Source of the DNA: Candidatus Fukatsuia endosymbiont of Tuberolachnus salignus
GTDB taxonomy: Bacteria > Pseudomonadota > Gammaproteobacteria > Enterobacterales > Enterobacteriaceae
Assembly (NCBI RefSeq): GCF_964030845.1
Contig: NZ_OZ034983.1
Coordinates: forward strand, 2,666,001-2,730,000
Length of the DNA: 64,000 bases
Direction of reading: 5' to 3'
In this document: positions 34,147 through 44,288 of the stretch, one piece after another
Position numbering within the stretch: the first letter of the stretch is position 1
Layout of the letters: every line of letters starts with the position of its first letter
Position numbers and translations under genes: made by a program
Notes under the pieces: generated by a model
What the model was told of the DNA's origin: nothing
Database searches by the model: none
What the model saw: only the letters and a program-made list of their open reading frames with translations

Positions 34147-35489
34147 GAGCCTGTACAAGATTCTGTGTAACTGCCGATTCCTCATAAATACACTGATAAC
34201 CGTTCAGGGTATTCGATCATAAAGTGATTGAGAGCCTGACGCCAGTTTGGTATCGGCATTGTCCACTTTTCTGATGCAGATTCTATTGCCAGATAAATCA
34301 CTTTTAATGCAGACCCATCATGTGCAAATATTTTGCGTTTTTTTATGGCTTTACGTATCACACTATTGAGTGATTCTATCGCATTTGTTGTATAAATCAC
34401 CTTGCGAATTTCGTCGGGATAAGTAAAAAATGTGGATAGGTTATCCCAATTTCTGCGCCAAATTTGTACCAGTGTTGGGTATTTTTCACCCCAGCGTCCT
34501 TCAAAACTATCAAGCTCTTGCAAAGCATTTTCTTCTGTAGCGGAACGGTAAATGAGTTTTAGGTCGGCACAGAGTGCTTGTCGATCTTTCCAACTGACGT
34601 ATTTGACCGAATTACGGACTAAATGGACAATGCAAAGCTGGATTTTTGTCTCAGGATAGACCGTGTTGACAGCCTCAGGAAACCCGGTTAAACCATCCAT
34701 ACAAGCAATTAATATATCATTTAAGCCCCGATTCTTTAACTCGGTCAGAATCGATAACCAGGTCTTTGCTCCTTCCGTCTCCGCTATCCACAAGCCAAGG
34801 CATTCCTTATGTCCTTCCATATTGATGCCTAGCGCGATATAGACAGATTTATTGATAACCCGCTTATCCTGGTGAACTTTAACGACAATACAATCCAGAT
34901 AAACAATCGGATACAGATTGTCCAGTGGGCGACTACGCCAGGTGGTTACTCGGTCAATTACCGCATCAGTGACTTTAGATATCAAGGTTGGCGATACCTC
35001 AGCATCATAGATTTTTTTAAAGGTTTCGGTAATTTCCCGTGTGGTCATGCCTTGAGCGTAAAACGCTAAAATGTGATCGTCAAAATGGGTCAGCCGAGTT
35101 TGCCCTTTTTCAACCATTATCGGGGAAAACTCGCCGTTACGGTCACGGGGCGTTTCTATCGCTAATTCACCGTACTGAGAGGTAATATTTTTTGCAGAAT
35201 AGCCATTACGACTATTACCGCTGCCACGTCCTTCAGCCGCATTTTTGGCATAACCTAGGTGATGTTCCATTTCAGCACCTAATGCCGCTTCTACTGTCAT
35301 CTTAACGAATTCATTGAGTATCTTGTTTAGATCAGATTCAGTTTTAATGTCTTTTACCAGCGCCTGAGCTACCTGACGTAGCTGAGATTGTTGCGGGGTA
35401 TCCGGTAATTTATTCTTTCTTACCATTGTCTATATCCTATTCACAAATTGTTTAAATATAGGCAATTACACAATTTTCAGGACAGGCTC
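34147..35489 (-). mobile_element. IS256-family element, copy 1 (1,343 bp)
   Basis: Inverted ends GAGCCTGTAC... and GAGCCTGTCC... with shared TGTGTAA and TGCC. No 8-bp target duplication (CTATTTTG versus GATCACGT), so the present junctions probably result from later rearrangement. Same length as the copy at 53278. Confidence 0.85.
34182..35426 (-). CDS. IS256-family (Mutator-type) transposase, copy 1
   Basis: 414 residues with the family blocks VKMTVEAALGAEMEHHLGY, GNSRNGY, QGMTTREI, YLDCIVVKV (first Asp), ACMDGLTGFPEAV (second Asp) and TTNAIESLNSVIRK. Identical in translation to the copy at 53313. Intact. Confidence 0.95.
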   Translation of the reverse strand: MVRKNKLPDTPQQSQLRQVAQALVKDIKTESDLNKILNEFVKMTVEAALGAEMEHHLGYAKNAAEGRGSGNSRNGYSAKNITSQYGELAIETPRDRNGEFSPIMVEKGQTRLTHFDDHILAFYAQGMTTREITETFKKIYDAEVSPTLISKVTDAVIDRVTTWRSRPLDNLYPIVYLDCIVVKVHQDKRVINKSVYIALGINMEGHKECLGLWIAETEGAKTWLSILTELKNRGLNDILIACMDGLTGFPEAVNTVYPETKIQLCIVHLVRNSVKYVSWKDRQALCADLKLIYRSATEENALQELDSFEGRWGEKYPTLVQIWRRNWDNLSTFFTYPDEIRKVIYTTNAIESLNSVIRKAIKKRKIFAHDGSALKVIYLAIESASEKWTMPIPNWRQALNHFMIEYPERLSVYL

Positions 35490-35871
35490 GATCACGTAGT
35501 AGGTTTCAGCTTTCGAAAGAGGTCTAATAGTTTATACTCATCGACGAGTGACCACGTGAAGACAGCATTCCTTATGGCTTCATAAGAGCCTGTTCCAAAT
35601 CTTTTTCGCTGTGTTCAGACGAGGAAAAAACGGGCGAAAAAGCGCAGTTTATTCTTTGTATACAACAAAAAGGGAGTCAATGAGCATGTTGAGCGCGTTT
35701 TTGACGAATGACTTGACCAAAACACGGCGAGCACAAGAGATTTCGAACAGATTCTTAGACGTCTGATAGCGTTTAATTCACTATAATGATGCTACCTTCG
35801 CAGGATGCAAGGTCTTTGTCTACTGTGATGATTTTTTATCCACCAATCAAACTTATGGAGACGATAACAAT
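35490..35871. other. Upstream region of sodA with an inverted repeat arm
   Basis: 35585-35650 (AGAGCCTGTTCCAAATCTTT and onward) is matched in inverted orientation by 39950-40018 beyond pyrG. The first 20 bases recur near 44864. The sodA promoter presumably lies in the last 100 bp. No gene seen. Confidence 0.6.
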
Positions 35872-36495
35872 ATGAGTTACTCATTACCTACCCTCGCCTA
35901 TGCTTATGATGAACTAGAGCCTCATTTCGATGAGAAAACAATGAAGATCCATCATACCAAACACCATCAAACTTATATTAATAATGCTAATACCGTGCTA
36001 GAGGCTTATCCAAACTTGGCAGGACAGTCGGTTGAAGAATTGATCAAAGATCTGAATAAAGTCCCTGATGAGAAACGTACTTTTATGCGTAACAATGCTG
36101 GTGGACACGCTAACCATAGCATGTTTTGGCAAGGCCTGAAAATCGGTACTACGCTGGCCGGCAATCTGAAAGCGGCCATCGAACGTGATTTTGGCACGGT
36201 TGAAGAATTCCAAACTAAGTTCGAAACAGCAGCAGCGGCACGTTTCGGTTCAGGTTGGGCTTGGTTGGTGAGCAAAGGTGACAAGCTAGCGGTAGTTTCC
36301 ACGGCTAATCAAGATAATCCACTGATGGGTGAAGCTATCGCGGGCGTATCGGGTTATCCGATCATTGCCCTAGACGTATGGGAACATGCTTATTATCTTC
36401 AATACCAAAACCGTCGCCCCGACTATATCAAAGCATTCTGGAATGTAGTGGATTGGGACGTAGCGAGTGAACGTTATAACGAGAGACCATCCTGA
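35872..36495 (+). CDS. sodA: Superoxide dismutase [Mn]
   Basis: 207 residues, full length. Metal ligands are visible in HHTKHHQTYINNAN, GGHANHSMFW and DVWEHAYYLQYQNRR. GSGWAWLV and the overall sequence are of the SodA (Mn) type. It converts superoxide to hydrogen peroxide and oxygen in the cytosol. Its neighbours eno and pyrG are not the usual ones, so the gene has been moved by rearrangement. Confidence 0.95.
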   Translation: MSYSLPTLAYAYDELEPHFDEKTMKIHHTKHHQTYINNANTVLEAYPNLAGQSVEELIKDLNKVPDEKRTFMRNNAGGHANHSMFWQGLKIGTTLAGNLKAAIERDFGTVEEFQTKFETAAAARFGSGWAWLVSKGDKLAVVSTANQDNPLMGEAIAGVSGYPIIALDVWEHAYYLQYQNRRPDYIKAFWNVVDWDVASERYNERPS

Positions 36496-36612
36496 ACTAT
36501 AACGACCAGACCTCTTGTAAAATCGTAGCAAGTGGTGTGAATTGACTAGACTTTTTGCAAAATCGTAACGAATAACCCGCCACAGCGGGTTATTCACAAC
36601 GACGAAAAATGA

Positions 36613-37923
36613 TTATGCTTGGCTTTTAACTTCTAACCAGCTGCACTTCGCTGGCTTACCCGGTTTACCTAGTGCTTCTTCAATACGGATAAGTTGATTG
36701 TACTTGGCAACCCGATCAGAGCGGCTCATAGAACCGGTTTTGATGTGACCGGCAGCGGTCCCTACCGCTAAATCGGCAATGGTGGCATCTTCCGTTTCTC
36801 CCGAACGGTGAGAGATAATAACGGTGTAACCTGCCTTCTTCGCCATCTTGATGGCGGCCAGTGTTTCAGTTAGAGAACCAATTTGATTGAATTTAATTAA
36901 GATAGAATTAGCAATGCCTTTCTTAATCCCTTCTTGCAGGATCTTGGTATTGGTTACGAACAGATCATCTCCCACCAATTGGATCTTCTTACCCAGCACT
37001 TTAGTTTGATAGGCAAAACCATCCCAATCGGACTCATCGAGACCATCCTCGATAGAAACGATAGGATATTCTTGAGTCAATTTTTCCAGATAATGGGTAA
37101 ATTCCTCTGAGCTGAAAGTTGTTCCTTCGCCTTTCAACTCATAGTTCCCGGTTTCTTTGTTGTAAAACTCTGAAGCCGCACAATCCATCGCCAGAGTCAC
37201 ATCTTTACCCAGTACATAACCGGCTCGCTCTACCGCTTCTTTGATGGCCTTCAATGCAGCAGCATTAGACGCTAAATTGGGTGCATAGCCGCCTTCATCA
37301 CCTACAGCCGTATTGAATCCTTTTTCTTTCAAAATCTTTGCCAAAGTGTGGAACACTTCAGAACCGATACGTAGTGCCTCTTTAAATGATTGAGCACCAA
37401 CCGGTTGAATCATAAATTCCTGGATATCGAGATTATTATCAGCATGTTCACCGCCATTGATAATATTCATCATCGGTAATGGCAGCGACAGTCTATCTAA
37501 TGGGGTACCACTCAATCCGGCGATATGCTCGTACAGAGGCATACCTTTAGACGCCGCCGCCGCTTTCGCCACCGCGAGGGATACCGCTAAAATAGCATTT
37601 GCACCGAATTTAGATTTATTCTCAGTACCGTCCAAATCGATCATAATCTTATCGATATTCGCCTGATCTTTCGCGTCTTTGCCACGGATGGCATCGGCAA
37701 TAGCACCATTCACCGCAGCAACAGCTTTGGTCACACCTTTACCAAGGAAACATTTTTGGTCACCGTCACGCAATTCAAGTGCTTCACGAGAACCGGTAGA
37801 CGCTCCTGAAGGCGCAGCAGCCAACCCCATGAAACCACCGTCTAAATGTACTTCAGCTTCTACGGTTGGATTACCACGGGAATCGATGATCTCACGACCG
37901 ATGACTTTAACAATTTTGGACAT
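36613..37923 (-). CDS. eno: Enolase
   Basis: 436 residues, full length. Signature ILIKFNQIGSLTETLAAI, catalytic region GDDLFVTN and SHRSGETEDATIADLAVG are present. It converts 2-phosphoglycerate to phosphoenolpyruvate and scaffolds the RNA degradosome. Follows pyrG by 30 bp, the conserved pyrG-eno operon. Confidence 0.97.
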   Translation of the reverse strand: MSKIVKVIGREIIDSRGNPTVEAEVHLDGGFMGLAAAPSGASTGSREALELRDGDQKCFLGKGVTKAVAAVNGAIADAIRGKDAKDQANIDKIMIDLDGTENKSKFGANAILAVSLAVAKAAAASKGMPLYEHIAGLSGTPLDRLSLPLPMMNIINGGEHADNNLDIQEFMIQPVGAQSFKEALRIGSEVFHTLAKILKEKGFNTAVGDEGGYAPNLASNAAALKAIKEAVERAGYVLGKDVTLAMDCAASEFYNKETGNYELKGEGTTFSSEEFTHYLEKLTQEYPIVSIEDGLDESDWDGFAYQTKVLGKKIQLVGDDLFVTNTKILQEGIKKGIANSILIKFNQIGSLTETLAAIKMAKKAGYTVIISHRSGETEDATIADLAVGTAAGHIKTGSMSRSDRVAKYNQLIRIEEALGKPGKPAKCSWLEVKSQA

Positions 37924-37953
37924 TAGATTTTCCTCTAGTACACATAAGCTAAA

Positions 37954-39591
37954 CTATTTTTTTACCGATTTCTGGTAGTCACTGGCCGCTTTAATAAAAC
38001 CGGCAAATAATGGATGGCCATCACGTGGTGTCGAAGTAAATTCCGGGTGGAATTGACAAGCCACAAACCATGGGTGGTTTGGTAATTCGATGATTTCTAA
38101 CAATTTATTATCTGCAGAACGCCCAGCGACAGAGAGTCCAGCCTCTTCAATTTTCTGCAATAACATATTGTTGACCTCATAACGGTGACGGTGACGCTCA
38201 GTGATAATGGTAGCAGCATACATCTGCCGTACCTTGCTGCCCTCAATCAAATGACATTGCTGCCCACCCACCCGCATGGTTCCGCCAAAATCACTCCCTT
38301 CTGTACGAACTTCAATACCCCCCTTTTCATCATGCCAATCAGTAATCAACGCAACCACTGGATTCTGACAGTCTGGCACAAATTCTGTTGAGTTGGCGCC
38401 TTCCATAACAGCAACATTGCGAGCGAATTCGATTAGAGCCACCTGCATACCCAAGCAAATCCCCAAATAAGGGATATTATTTTCCCGCGCATAGCGTGCC
38501 GTAGTGATCATGCCTTCTACACCACGGTAGCCAAAACCACCCGGAATAAGGATCGCGTCCAGCCCTTGAAGTACATTCTTACCCTGTGTTTCTATCTCCT
38601 GTGCATCGATAAGTTTAATCTTTACCATTAAACGATTTTTCAACCCTCCGTGTTTTAATGCTTCAATCACTGACTTATAAGCATCCGGCAATTCTACATA
38701 TTTACCGATCATGCCAATGGTGACTTCCCCTTGCGGATTCGATTCCTGGTACAACACCTGCTGCCATTCAGACAAATCGGCTTCAGGATAGCTTAAATTA
38801 AAACGCTGACAGATATAATCATCAAGATGCTGCAATTGCAATAATCCGGGAATTTTATAAATAGAATCAACATCCATCAGGGATACTACCGCTTTTTCCT
38901 GCACATTACAGAATAATGCGATTTTTGCCCGCTCATTAGCAGGAACCTCACGATCAGAACGACAAATCAATACGTCAGGCTGAATACCGATGGAAAGTAA
39001 CTCTTTGACCGAGTGTTGTGTCGGTTTGGTTTTTACTTCGCCTGCAGCCGCCAGATAGGGAACTAACGTTAAATGCATATACAAAGTATGTTCACGACCA
39101 ACGTCCACCGCCATTTGACGGATAGCTTCTAAAAACGGCAGTGATTCAATATCCCCCACAGTGCCACCCACTTCAACCAAGGCAACATCATGCCCAGAAC
39201 CCCCTTCGACGATACTTTCTTTTATCGCATTAGTGATATGTGGGATAACCTGAATTGTCGCGCCTAGATAATCACCTCGACGCTCTCTACGCAGAACCTG
39301 GGAATAAATACGACCTGCGGTAAAGTTGTTACGGCGCGTCATTTTGGTACGGATAAAACGTTCATAGTGCCCCAAATCCAGATCCGTTTCTGCCCCATCT
39401 TCAGTAACAAAGACTTCCCCGTGCTGTGTCGGGCTCATGGTCCCTGGATCCACATTAATATAAGGATCCAGTTTCATTACGGTCACTTTGAGGCCACGGG
39501 CTTCGAGTATAGCGGCTAGAGAGGCGGCGGCAATGCCTTTACCCAGAGAGGACACAACCCCCCCGGTCACAAAAATATAATTAGTTGTCAT
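37954..39591 (-). CDS. pyrG: CTP synthase
   Basis: 545 residues. N-terminal synthetase (TGGVVSSLGKGIAAASLAAILE, KLDPYINVDPGTMSPTQHGEV) and C-terminal class I glutaminase (IPYLGICLGMQVALIEFARN with the catalytic Cys; QFHPEFTS). It makes CTP from UTP and glutamine. Complete and apparently functional. Confidence 0.97.
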   Translation of the reverse strand: MTTNYIFVTGGVVSSLGKGIAAASLAAILEARGLKVTVMKLDPYINVDPGTMSPTQHGEVFVTEDGAETDLDLGHYERFIRTKMTRRNNFTAGRIYSQVLRRERRGDYLGATIQVIPHITNAIKESIVEGGSGHDVALVEVGGTVGDIESLPFLEAIRQMAVDVGREHTLYMHLTLVPYLAAAGEVKTKPTQHSVKELLSIGIQPDVLICRSDREVPANERAKIALFCNVQEKAVVSLMDVDSIYKIPGLLQLQHLDDYICQRFNLSYPEADLSEWQQVLYQESNPQGEVTIGMIGKYVELPDAYKSVIEALKHGGLKNRLMVKIKLIDAQEIETQGKNVLQGLDAILIPGGFGYRGVEGMITTARYARENNIPYLGICLGMQVALIEFARNVAVMEGANSTEFVPDCQNPVVALITDWHDEKGGIEVRTEGSDFGGTMRVGGQQCHLIEGSKVRQMYAATIITERHRHRYEVNNMLLQKIEEAGLSVAGRSADNKLLEIIELPNHPWFVACQFHPEFTSTPRDGHPLFAGFIKAASDYQKSVKK

Positions 39592-40033
39592 GCTGAACCC
39601 GAGCGTTTAGGTTTAAAGATGATAGAAGAACTAAGACGGGAGAACAGTATACCCGAACCTTAGTTAGGCCACAAATCGTCTCCTATCCTGGGATAGGCTA
39701 AAGCTTATGCGAAATTTGTTGCGTTCTCTGATATGGCAGAACAATTTTATTCTGATGACACCATTAAAGATGAGTCGTATCGTATATTTATATCGAATGG
39801 TATTTATTATGTAATCAAAATTAAATCGTATAGAAGGGGCCGTATAAGTTGATTATGAAAATCAGCAATAACATATTGATATTAATTAATATTTATTAAC
39901 AAAAGTGATCACGTTACATGGCGCCTGCTATACCGCTATTATACTTCGTCAAAAATGTGCTTTTTCGACCATTTTTTCCTCTTCTAAGCACAGCGAAAAA
40001 GATTTGGAACAGGCTCTAAAATGAGGAAATAAC
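39592..40033. other. Intergenic region with MITE copy 3 and inverted repeat arm
   Basis: Contains the MITE (39831-39930) and 39950-40018, which is the inverse of the repeat upstream of sodA. The region 39650-39830 holds the pyrG leader and no recognised gene; a short open stretch there cannot be assigned. Confidence 0.6.
39831..39930. mobile_element. 100-bp MITE, copy 3
   Basis: TAGAAGGGGCC...GGCGCCTGCTA flanked by TA, in the opposite orientation to copies 1, 2 and 4. Intergenic between pyrG and 40034. Confidence 0.9.
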
Positions 40034-40510
40034 ATGAGCAAGGGTTTACAGCCAAATCTAATGAAATCACTTTATTGGCTGTTAGGTTTATTTTTAATAT
40101 CGGTTGTCCTGGTGCACGTAATTTTACGGGGGTTTATGGATACAACCGTTGAAAGTACCTACGCATCGATTAAAGATATTGAAGCAAAAAATGCAATGCG
40201 ATCGGGTTGGCTACCGAAATGGTTACCCTCGACAGTGACAGAAATAATTGAAATTCATGATTTAGATACCAACCTGTCTATGATTAAATTTTCATTTGTA
40301 AAAAATACGGATCTCAGGTTACCTCCTTTATGTAAAAAAATTGAACCTACACTACCTTTGGTTCTTCCTTTCAACCGCCGTGGATGGCTGTCAGACCTAT
40401 CATTGGGACCTGATACTACCATTCTTAACCATGATTTTTTTCAATGTGAACACGAATATATCGCTATTTCTAAAATATTGGGTAAGGGTTACATATGGAG
40501 ATCAAAATAA
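40034..40510 (+). CDS. Hypothetical protein with one N-terminal membrane helix
   Basis: 158 residues. Residues about 12-32 (SLYWLLGLFLISVVLVHVILRG) form a membrane anchor, with the rest probably periplasmic. SGWLPKWLPSTVTEIIEIHDLDTN resembles a widespread uncharacterised bacterial family. GAGGAAATAAC precedes the ATG. Function unknown. Confidence 0.6.
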   Translation: MSKGLQPNLMKSLYWLLGLFLISVVLVHVILRGFMDTTVESTYASIKDIEAKNAMRSGWLPKWLPSTVTEIIEIHDLDTNLSMIKFSFVKNTDLRLPPLCKKIEPTLPLVLPFNRRGWLSDLSLGPDTTILNHDFFQCEHEYIAISKILGKGYIWRSK

Positions 40511-40641
40511 TTATTTTTTTATATTCTGACTTATAAATATCCCTATGTTTGTTACAATATATTAACATGAATAAAAAGTAGATATAAAAATAATCAGTAT
40601 CCAAACAAAAAATTTTTCTTTACATAGAGGTAATAGCGATC

Positions 40642-41160
40642 ATGAATTTGTCAAAAATAATTTATATCCTGATCATTCCATTATTCGTTACGGCTTGTTC
40701 GAAACAAGATATCAGTTGGACTCAAAATATAAGTTCGACGCAAAATATAAGCACGTCTCAGATCAAAAACAATATTGATACGCTATTGACCAATCCTAAA
40801 CTCAAAGGTGCTCAATTGGCTATTATGGTACGTGATGCTAATAGTGGAGCAATCATTTACCAACATAATGCCAATAGCCGATTGATTACTGCTTCTAGCA
40901 TGAAATTATTTACTTCAGCAGCAGCTTTTGACATCCTTGGTGCAGAATACAAATTTCTTACTTCTACGCTTACCGATGGCACTCGGCATAAGGAAAAGCT
41001 GAGGGGAAATCTGTATTTACGTGGTTCGGGCGATCCCACCATGTTATTTGAAGACTATCAAGCGCTAGCGGCGGGTATTGCTGCTAAAGGTATTAGGCGG
41101 GTGAGTGGCGATTTAATCATAGATGATACTTGGTTTGATAATATCAGTCTTGATAGATAG
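40642..41160 (+). pseudogene. dacB: PBP4-like D-Ala-D-Ala carboxypeptidase, N-terminal remnant
   Basis: 172 codons of a roughly 480-codon S13 peptidase. It has a lipoprotein-like leader (LFVTAC), the SxxK box as ASSMKLFTSAAAFDILG and the following LRGNLYLRGSGDPTM and RRVSGDLIIDDTWFD blocks. It then stops at ISLDR and the downstream sequence shows no continuation; an IS91-family element lies 170 bp on. SxN and KTG boxes are missing, so it cannot be an active enzyme. Confidence 0.8.
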
Positions 41161-41336
41161 GAATTTTAATAATTTGGTTTTATTGTCAAAAACAGAATTG
41201 GATCAAAAAATAAACGATATTATTTTCAAACTTTAGGGTTATTCTCCTTAACGTAGAGAGTCCCGGGTGATAATAGGGTCATTTTCGTTTAAAAAACCAG
41301 CATTTTCGAACGCGAGGCGCCCCTTCCCTGCAGAGG

Positions 41337-42518
41337 CTAAATCCCCTTCATTTTTGCCAGAGATTCATGGTGAAGCATTAACTGATGCCACGGCAAGCCT
41401 GATGTGATACCGCTTAGCACCAAACGAGAGCCACACAGGATGCACTCATGAGGGTCAATACGACTTAGGCGTTTTAACATTGCCGCATAAGTGATGTTGA
41501 CGGTTTTTTCTTTTTCCTGCCCCAACAAAGCATCTATAATCGGCAGCAGTGTAGTCCGACGGCGGGGCGCTAAAAAACCATAATAGCGGACCATCCTAAA
41601 ATGTTTATCCGGAATGTGGCTAATAAAACGCTGAATAAACTCGTCCATACTGAGGTTAAGTTTTTCTTGCTCTCGGGTTTTATGACTGAGGTAGCGATAG
41701 GTCACTTCCTGGCCGTTATAATGTTCCAGCCGGGATAACGACACCGGAGGCTTTTTTAAATAACGGCCTAAATAATTGAGCGTTTGCTGGGCATTGTCTG
41801 TCGGCTTTGCCAGGTCGATATTCCAATGCCGTTGGTAATGGAAATCCAGAAACTGCTCCCGTTGACCCGGCCTCGTGAGGGTTTGTGATAACTCCGGTGG
41901 TAATTGCAAGGTATCCCACTGTTGACGAAGTAGTGTGATAATCTGATAACGCCACTGTTTCATCAACGTTTTTCCGCTAAACGTGATTTTTTTCCATTTT
42001 TCGGCATTGTCATCGAGTCCGCCACAGGTCACCGAAAGATGCACATGAGGATGCCAATTCAGCGCTCGCCCATGCGTATGCAACGCCGTGAATAGGCCAG
42101 GCAATAGGTTTTTTGGCTGGCAAAAATCTAAAATAACCTTGGCAGCGAGACGACTGAGATGCGTTAACAGCGCACGATTTAGCTCAAACAACGGCCAGAA
42201 CTCACGGGGAAAAGTGAACGTAATGTGTTGCCATTTTGTGATGGGAAGCACCGTGCGCTGTTTGGCCACCCACCGCTCTGTGGCTTTCTTACCACAGGAA
42301 GGGCATGAACGGCTGTGGCAGGTAAAGCAAATCCGTTTGGTGTGCGTACAGCCTGCCTTTTGACAGCGCCAGCTGGCAAACCCCAGCGCCGATGTTCCGC
42401 AGGAAAACAGTTTAATCAGATTATCGACCACCACCGGCCGTATTTTATCCGCATGAGCACAATAGTAATTCCACCACGCATGACCGACCTGAAAAGGATG
42501 ACGCAGTTTACGGTTCAT
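41337..42518 (-). CDS. IS91-family transposase
   Basis: 393 residues. N-terminal zinc-binding cysteines (CQKAGC...CFTCHSRSCPSC), then the HUH motif HPHVH in LNWHPHVHLSVTCGGL and the Tyr region LNYLGRYLKKP. Such enzymes move DNA by rolling-circle transposition. Frame intact. A second ORF lies immediately upstream, as in other IS91-type elements. Confidence 0.9.
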   Translation of the reverse strand: MNRKLRHPFQVGHAWWNYYCAHADKIRPVVVDNLIKLFSCGTSALGFASWRCQKAGCTHTKRICFTCHSRSCPSCGKKATERWVAKQRTVLPITKWQHITFTFPREFWPLFELNRALLTHLSRLAAKVILDFCQPKNLLPGLFTALHTHGRALNWHPHVHLSVTCGGLDDNAEKWKKITFSGKTLMKQWRYQIITLLRQQWDTLQLPPELSQTLTRPGQREQFLDFHYQRHWNIDLAKPTDNAQQTLNYLGRYLKKPPVSLSRLEHYNGQEVTYRYLSHKTREQEKLNLSMDEFIQRFISHIPDKHFRMVRYYGFLAPRRRTTLLPIIDALLGQEKEKTVNITYAAMLKRLSRIDPHECILCGSRLVLSGITSGLPWHQLMLHHESLAKMKGI

Positions 42519-42533
42519 CTTTCAGCTCAAGCA

Positions 42534-42782
42534 TCACGGGTGTTCTAGATCAAACGACCGACACTCCGGGCAAAAATAGACCGCATTCATTGCAGACTCT
42601 GCGGGAAAGCGAGCCCAGAATATTTCCCAAAACGTCTCTGTAATGAAAAGATTATCTCCGCCAGTAAAGGCCTGATGCGTTTTCTGATAAGGCATGGCTA
42701 AGGCTTTAGCAACCTCTTTCAAGGTCTGCTTCACCATTTTGGTATGCGCTGTTTGATGTGAGTGACAGATATTTTTAGGCAT
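42534..42782 (-). CDS. IS91-element accessory protein
   Basis: 82 residues (MPKNICHSHQTAHTKMVKQTLKEVAKALAM...YFCPECRSFDLEHP) with a CPEC pair near the end; ends 15 bp before the transposase start, as in two-gene IS91-type elements. Exact element ends could not be fixed; they lie roughly at 41300 and 42850. Confidence 0.6.
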   Translation of the reverse strand: MPKNICHSHQTAHTKMVKQTLKEVAKALAMPYQKTHQAFTGGDNLFITETFWEIFWARFPAESAMNAVYFCPECRSFDLEHP

Positions 42783-42863
42783 AACACCTTAGCTGAACGA
42801 GTAACGGGACCGGCTAATAGATAACACCGTTTCTTCAAAAAAATCAAGAGATAACAGACTACT

Positions 42864-44288
42864 TCACGTCGCCGACCTTAGGAGGCAGCCTTGGCGTAGA
42901 CGATAAGGAAAATTATTGGCAGAAACTACATTCCAATTTATTTTTGCCGGATTTATCACTTCGGTAGTGTTATTCCAATTAGCTAAAACGGTATAACCGT
43001 GGCGTTGAAAGTAACTGGCATCGTATCTTGCTTTTGGCACAATGTCATGTCTCACCATCGAGGTAGGGACGTTCCAAGGCGGATTAACCACCACATTGCT
43101 TAATGCACTGCTCATTAAAGGTGTTTTGCGACTGGGTCGTCCTACAATAACCCGCGATGACAATATTTCACGGCCATTTTGATAATAATCCAGTGAGTAA
43201 TCAGCAATATTTACCATGATACCGCTCTCGATATTACTTGGGAGCAGACGCAAACGCTGAATATTGAGTGCTAATAAATTAGCTCGCATCTGTGGCGAGA
43301 CATTTAGCCATTCACGAGTACGTGCCCCGATAACACCGTCAGGGGTTAATCCCTTCGATTGTTGGAAACGCTTCACTGCCGCTACTAAAGTTGGGTTATA
43401 GCGATTGTCACTTGCAGAGCGCGTGCGAATTGATGCCTGCTCTGAGGGTGCTGTTGTCCCATCGGTCAAGAAATCATTACCATTCAGCATAGCTTCTGAT
43501 GATTTTGTCGCTGATGTGCTTATCGTCCGCAACATACCAGAACGAGAGAGAATATTATGCAGTGCAGGAATAGCTGCACTTATCTGACCGGGTCGTAAGG
43601 CCAAGCCATCAGGCAATTGCGGCCACAATTGTCGATCAGCCAGCAGTTTTTTCAGCGCCTGATGCATTTTTTCATATTGTGAGTGTTGCGGTGCCAGTGA
43701 ACTGAAGTAAGCTGCTGTATCACCCTGATGTATCGCCTGCTGCCAACGATCTAATAATGAGACGGGAGGCATCCCCATTTTATAGGGAGCGTCATCGTAC
43801 AACCACAAATTACCGTGCGCCGCTACGCCGGCAACGAAATGAAGGTAACCTAACATTGCATCAGATAATACTATGTCACGTGCCATTCCATTTACCGAGG
43901 GATCACTTAACCATTTGACCCATTGAATAAATTGCGGTTGGATGCCCGAAATAGCCAATTCCGTTAATTGCTGCTGAAAACGCTGTATTGCCGTCGGATC
44001 TTGCCACATGGGTTGCCAATTATTTGCCGTATAAAGTGCTTCCAGTGCAGAGAAATAATAAGGTGTGATATTTTTAGGCAACGTCTCTGACAGAACCACG
44101 TCTACGGGTGCACCCGATACCGTCATCTCCATCACCTTTTCCATAGGTGGGGAAGTAACATCCACAGACAAACCGGAGGTGATTGCCGATGCGGAAAACA
44201 CCGGGATCAAACTCCAGGCCAAGACACGACGTGGCATTAACGCCCTAAGTGAATGCTTGATTACAATCAACATTCTAGTTTTCCCCAA
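42864..44288 (-). pseudogene. ldtD: L,D-transpeptidase LdtD (YcbB), catalytic end lost
   Basis: 474 codons of a roughly 600-codon protein. Present are an N-terminal signal anchor, the scaffold domain, a peptidoglycan-binding domain (NPTLVAAVKRFQQSKGLTPDGVIGARTREWLN) and the start of the YkuD domain (YSLDYYQNGREILSSRVIVGRPSRKTPLMSS). The catalytic His/Cys segment (SGCVR in relatives) is missing: after NNFPYRLRQ the frame diverges into GCLLRSAT. Truncation coincides with the IS91-type element just downstream. Loss would remove this 3-3 cross-linking enzyme. Confidence 0.85.
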
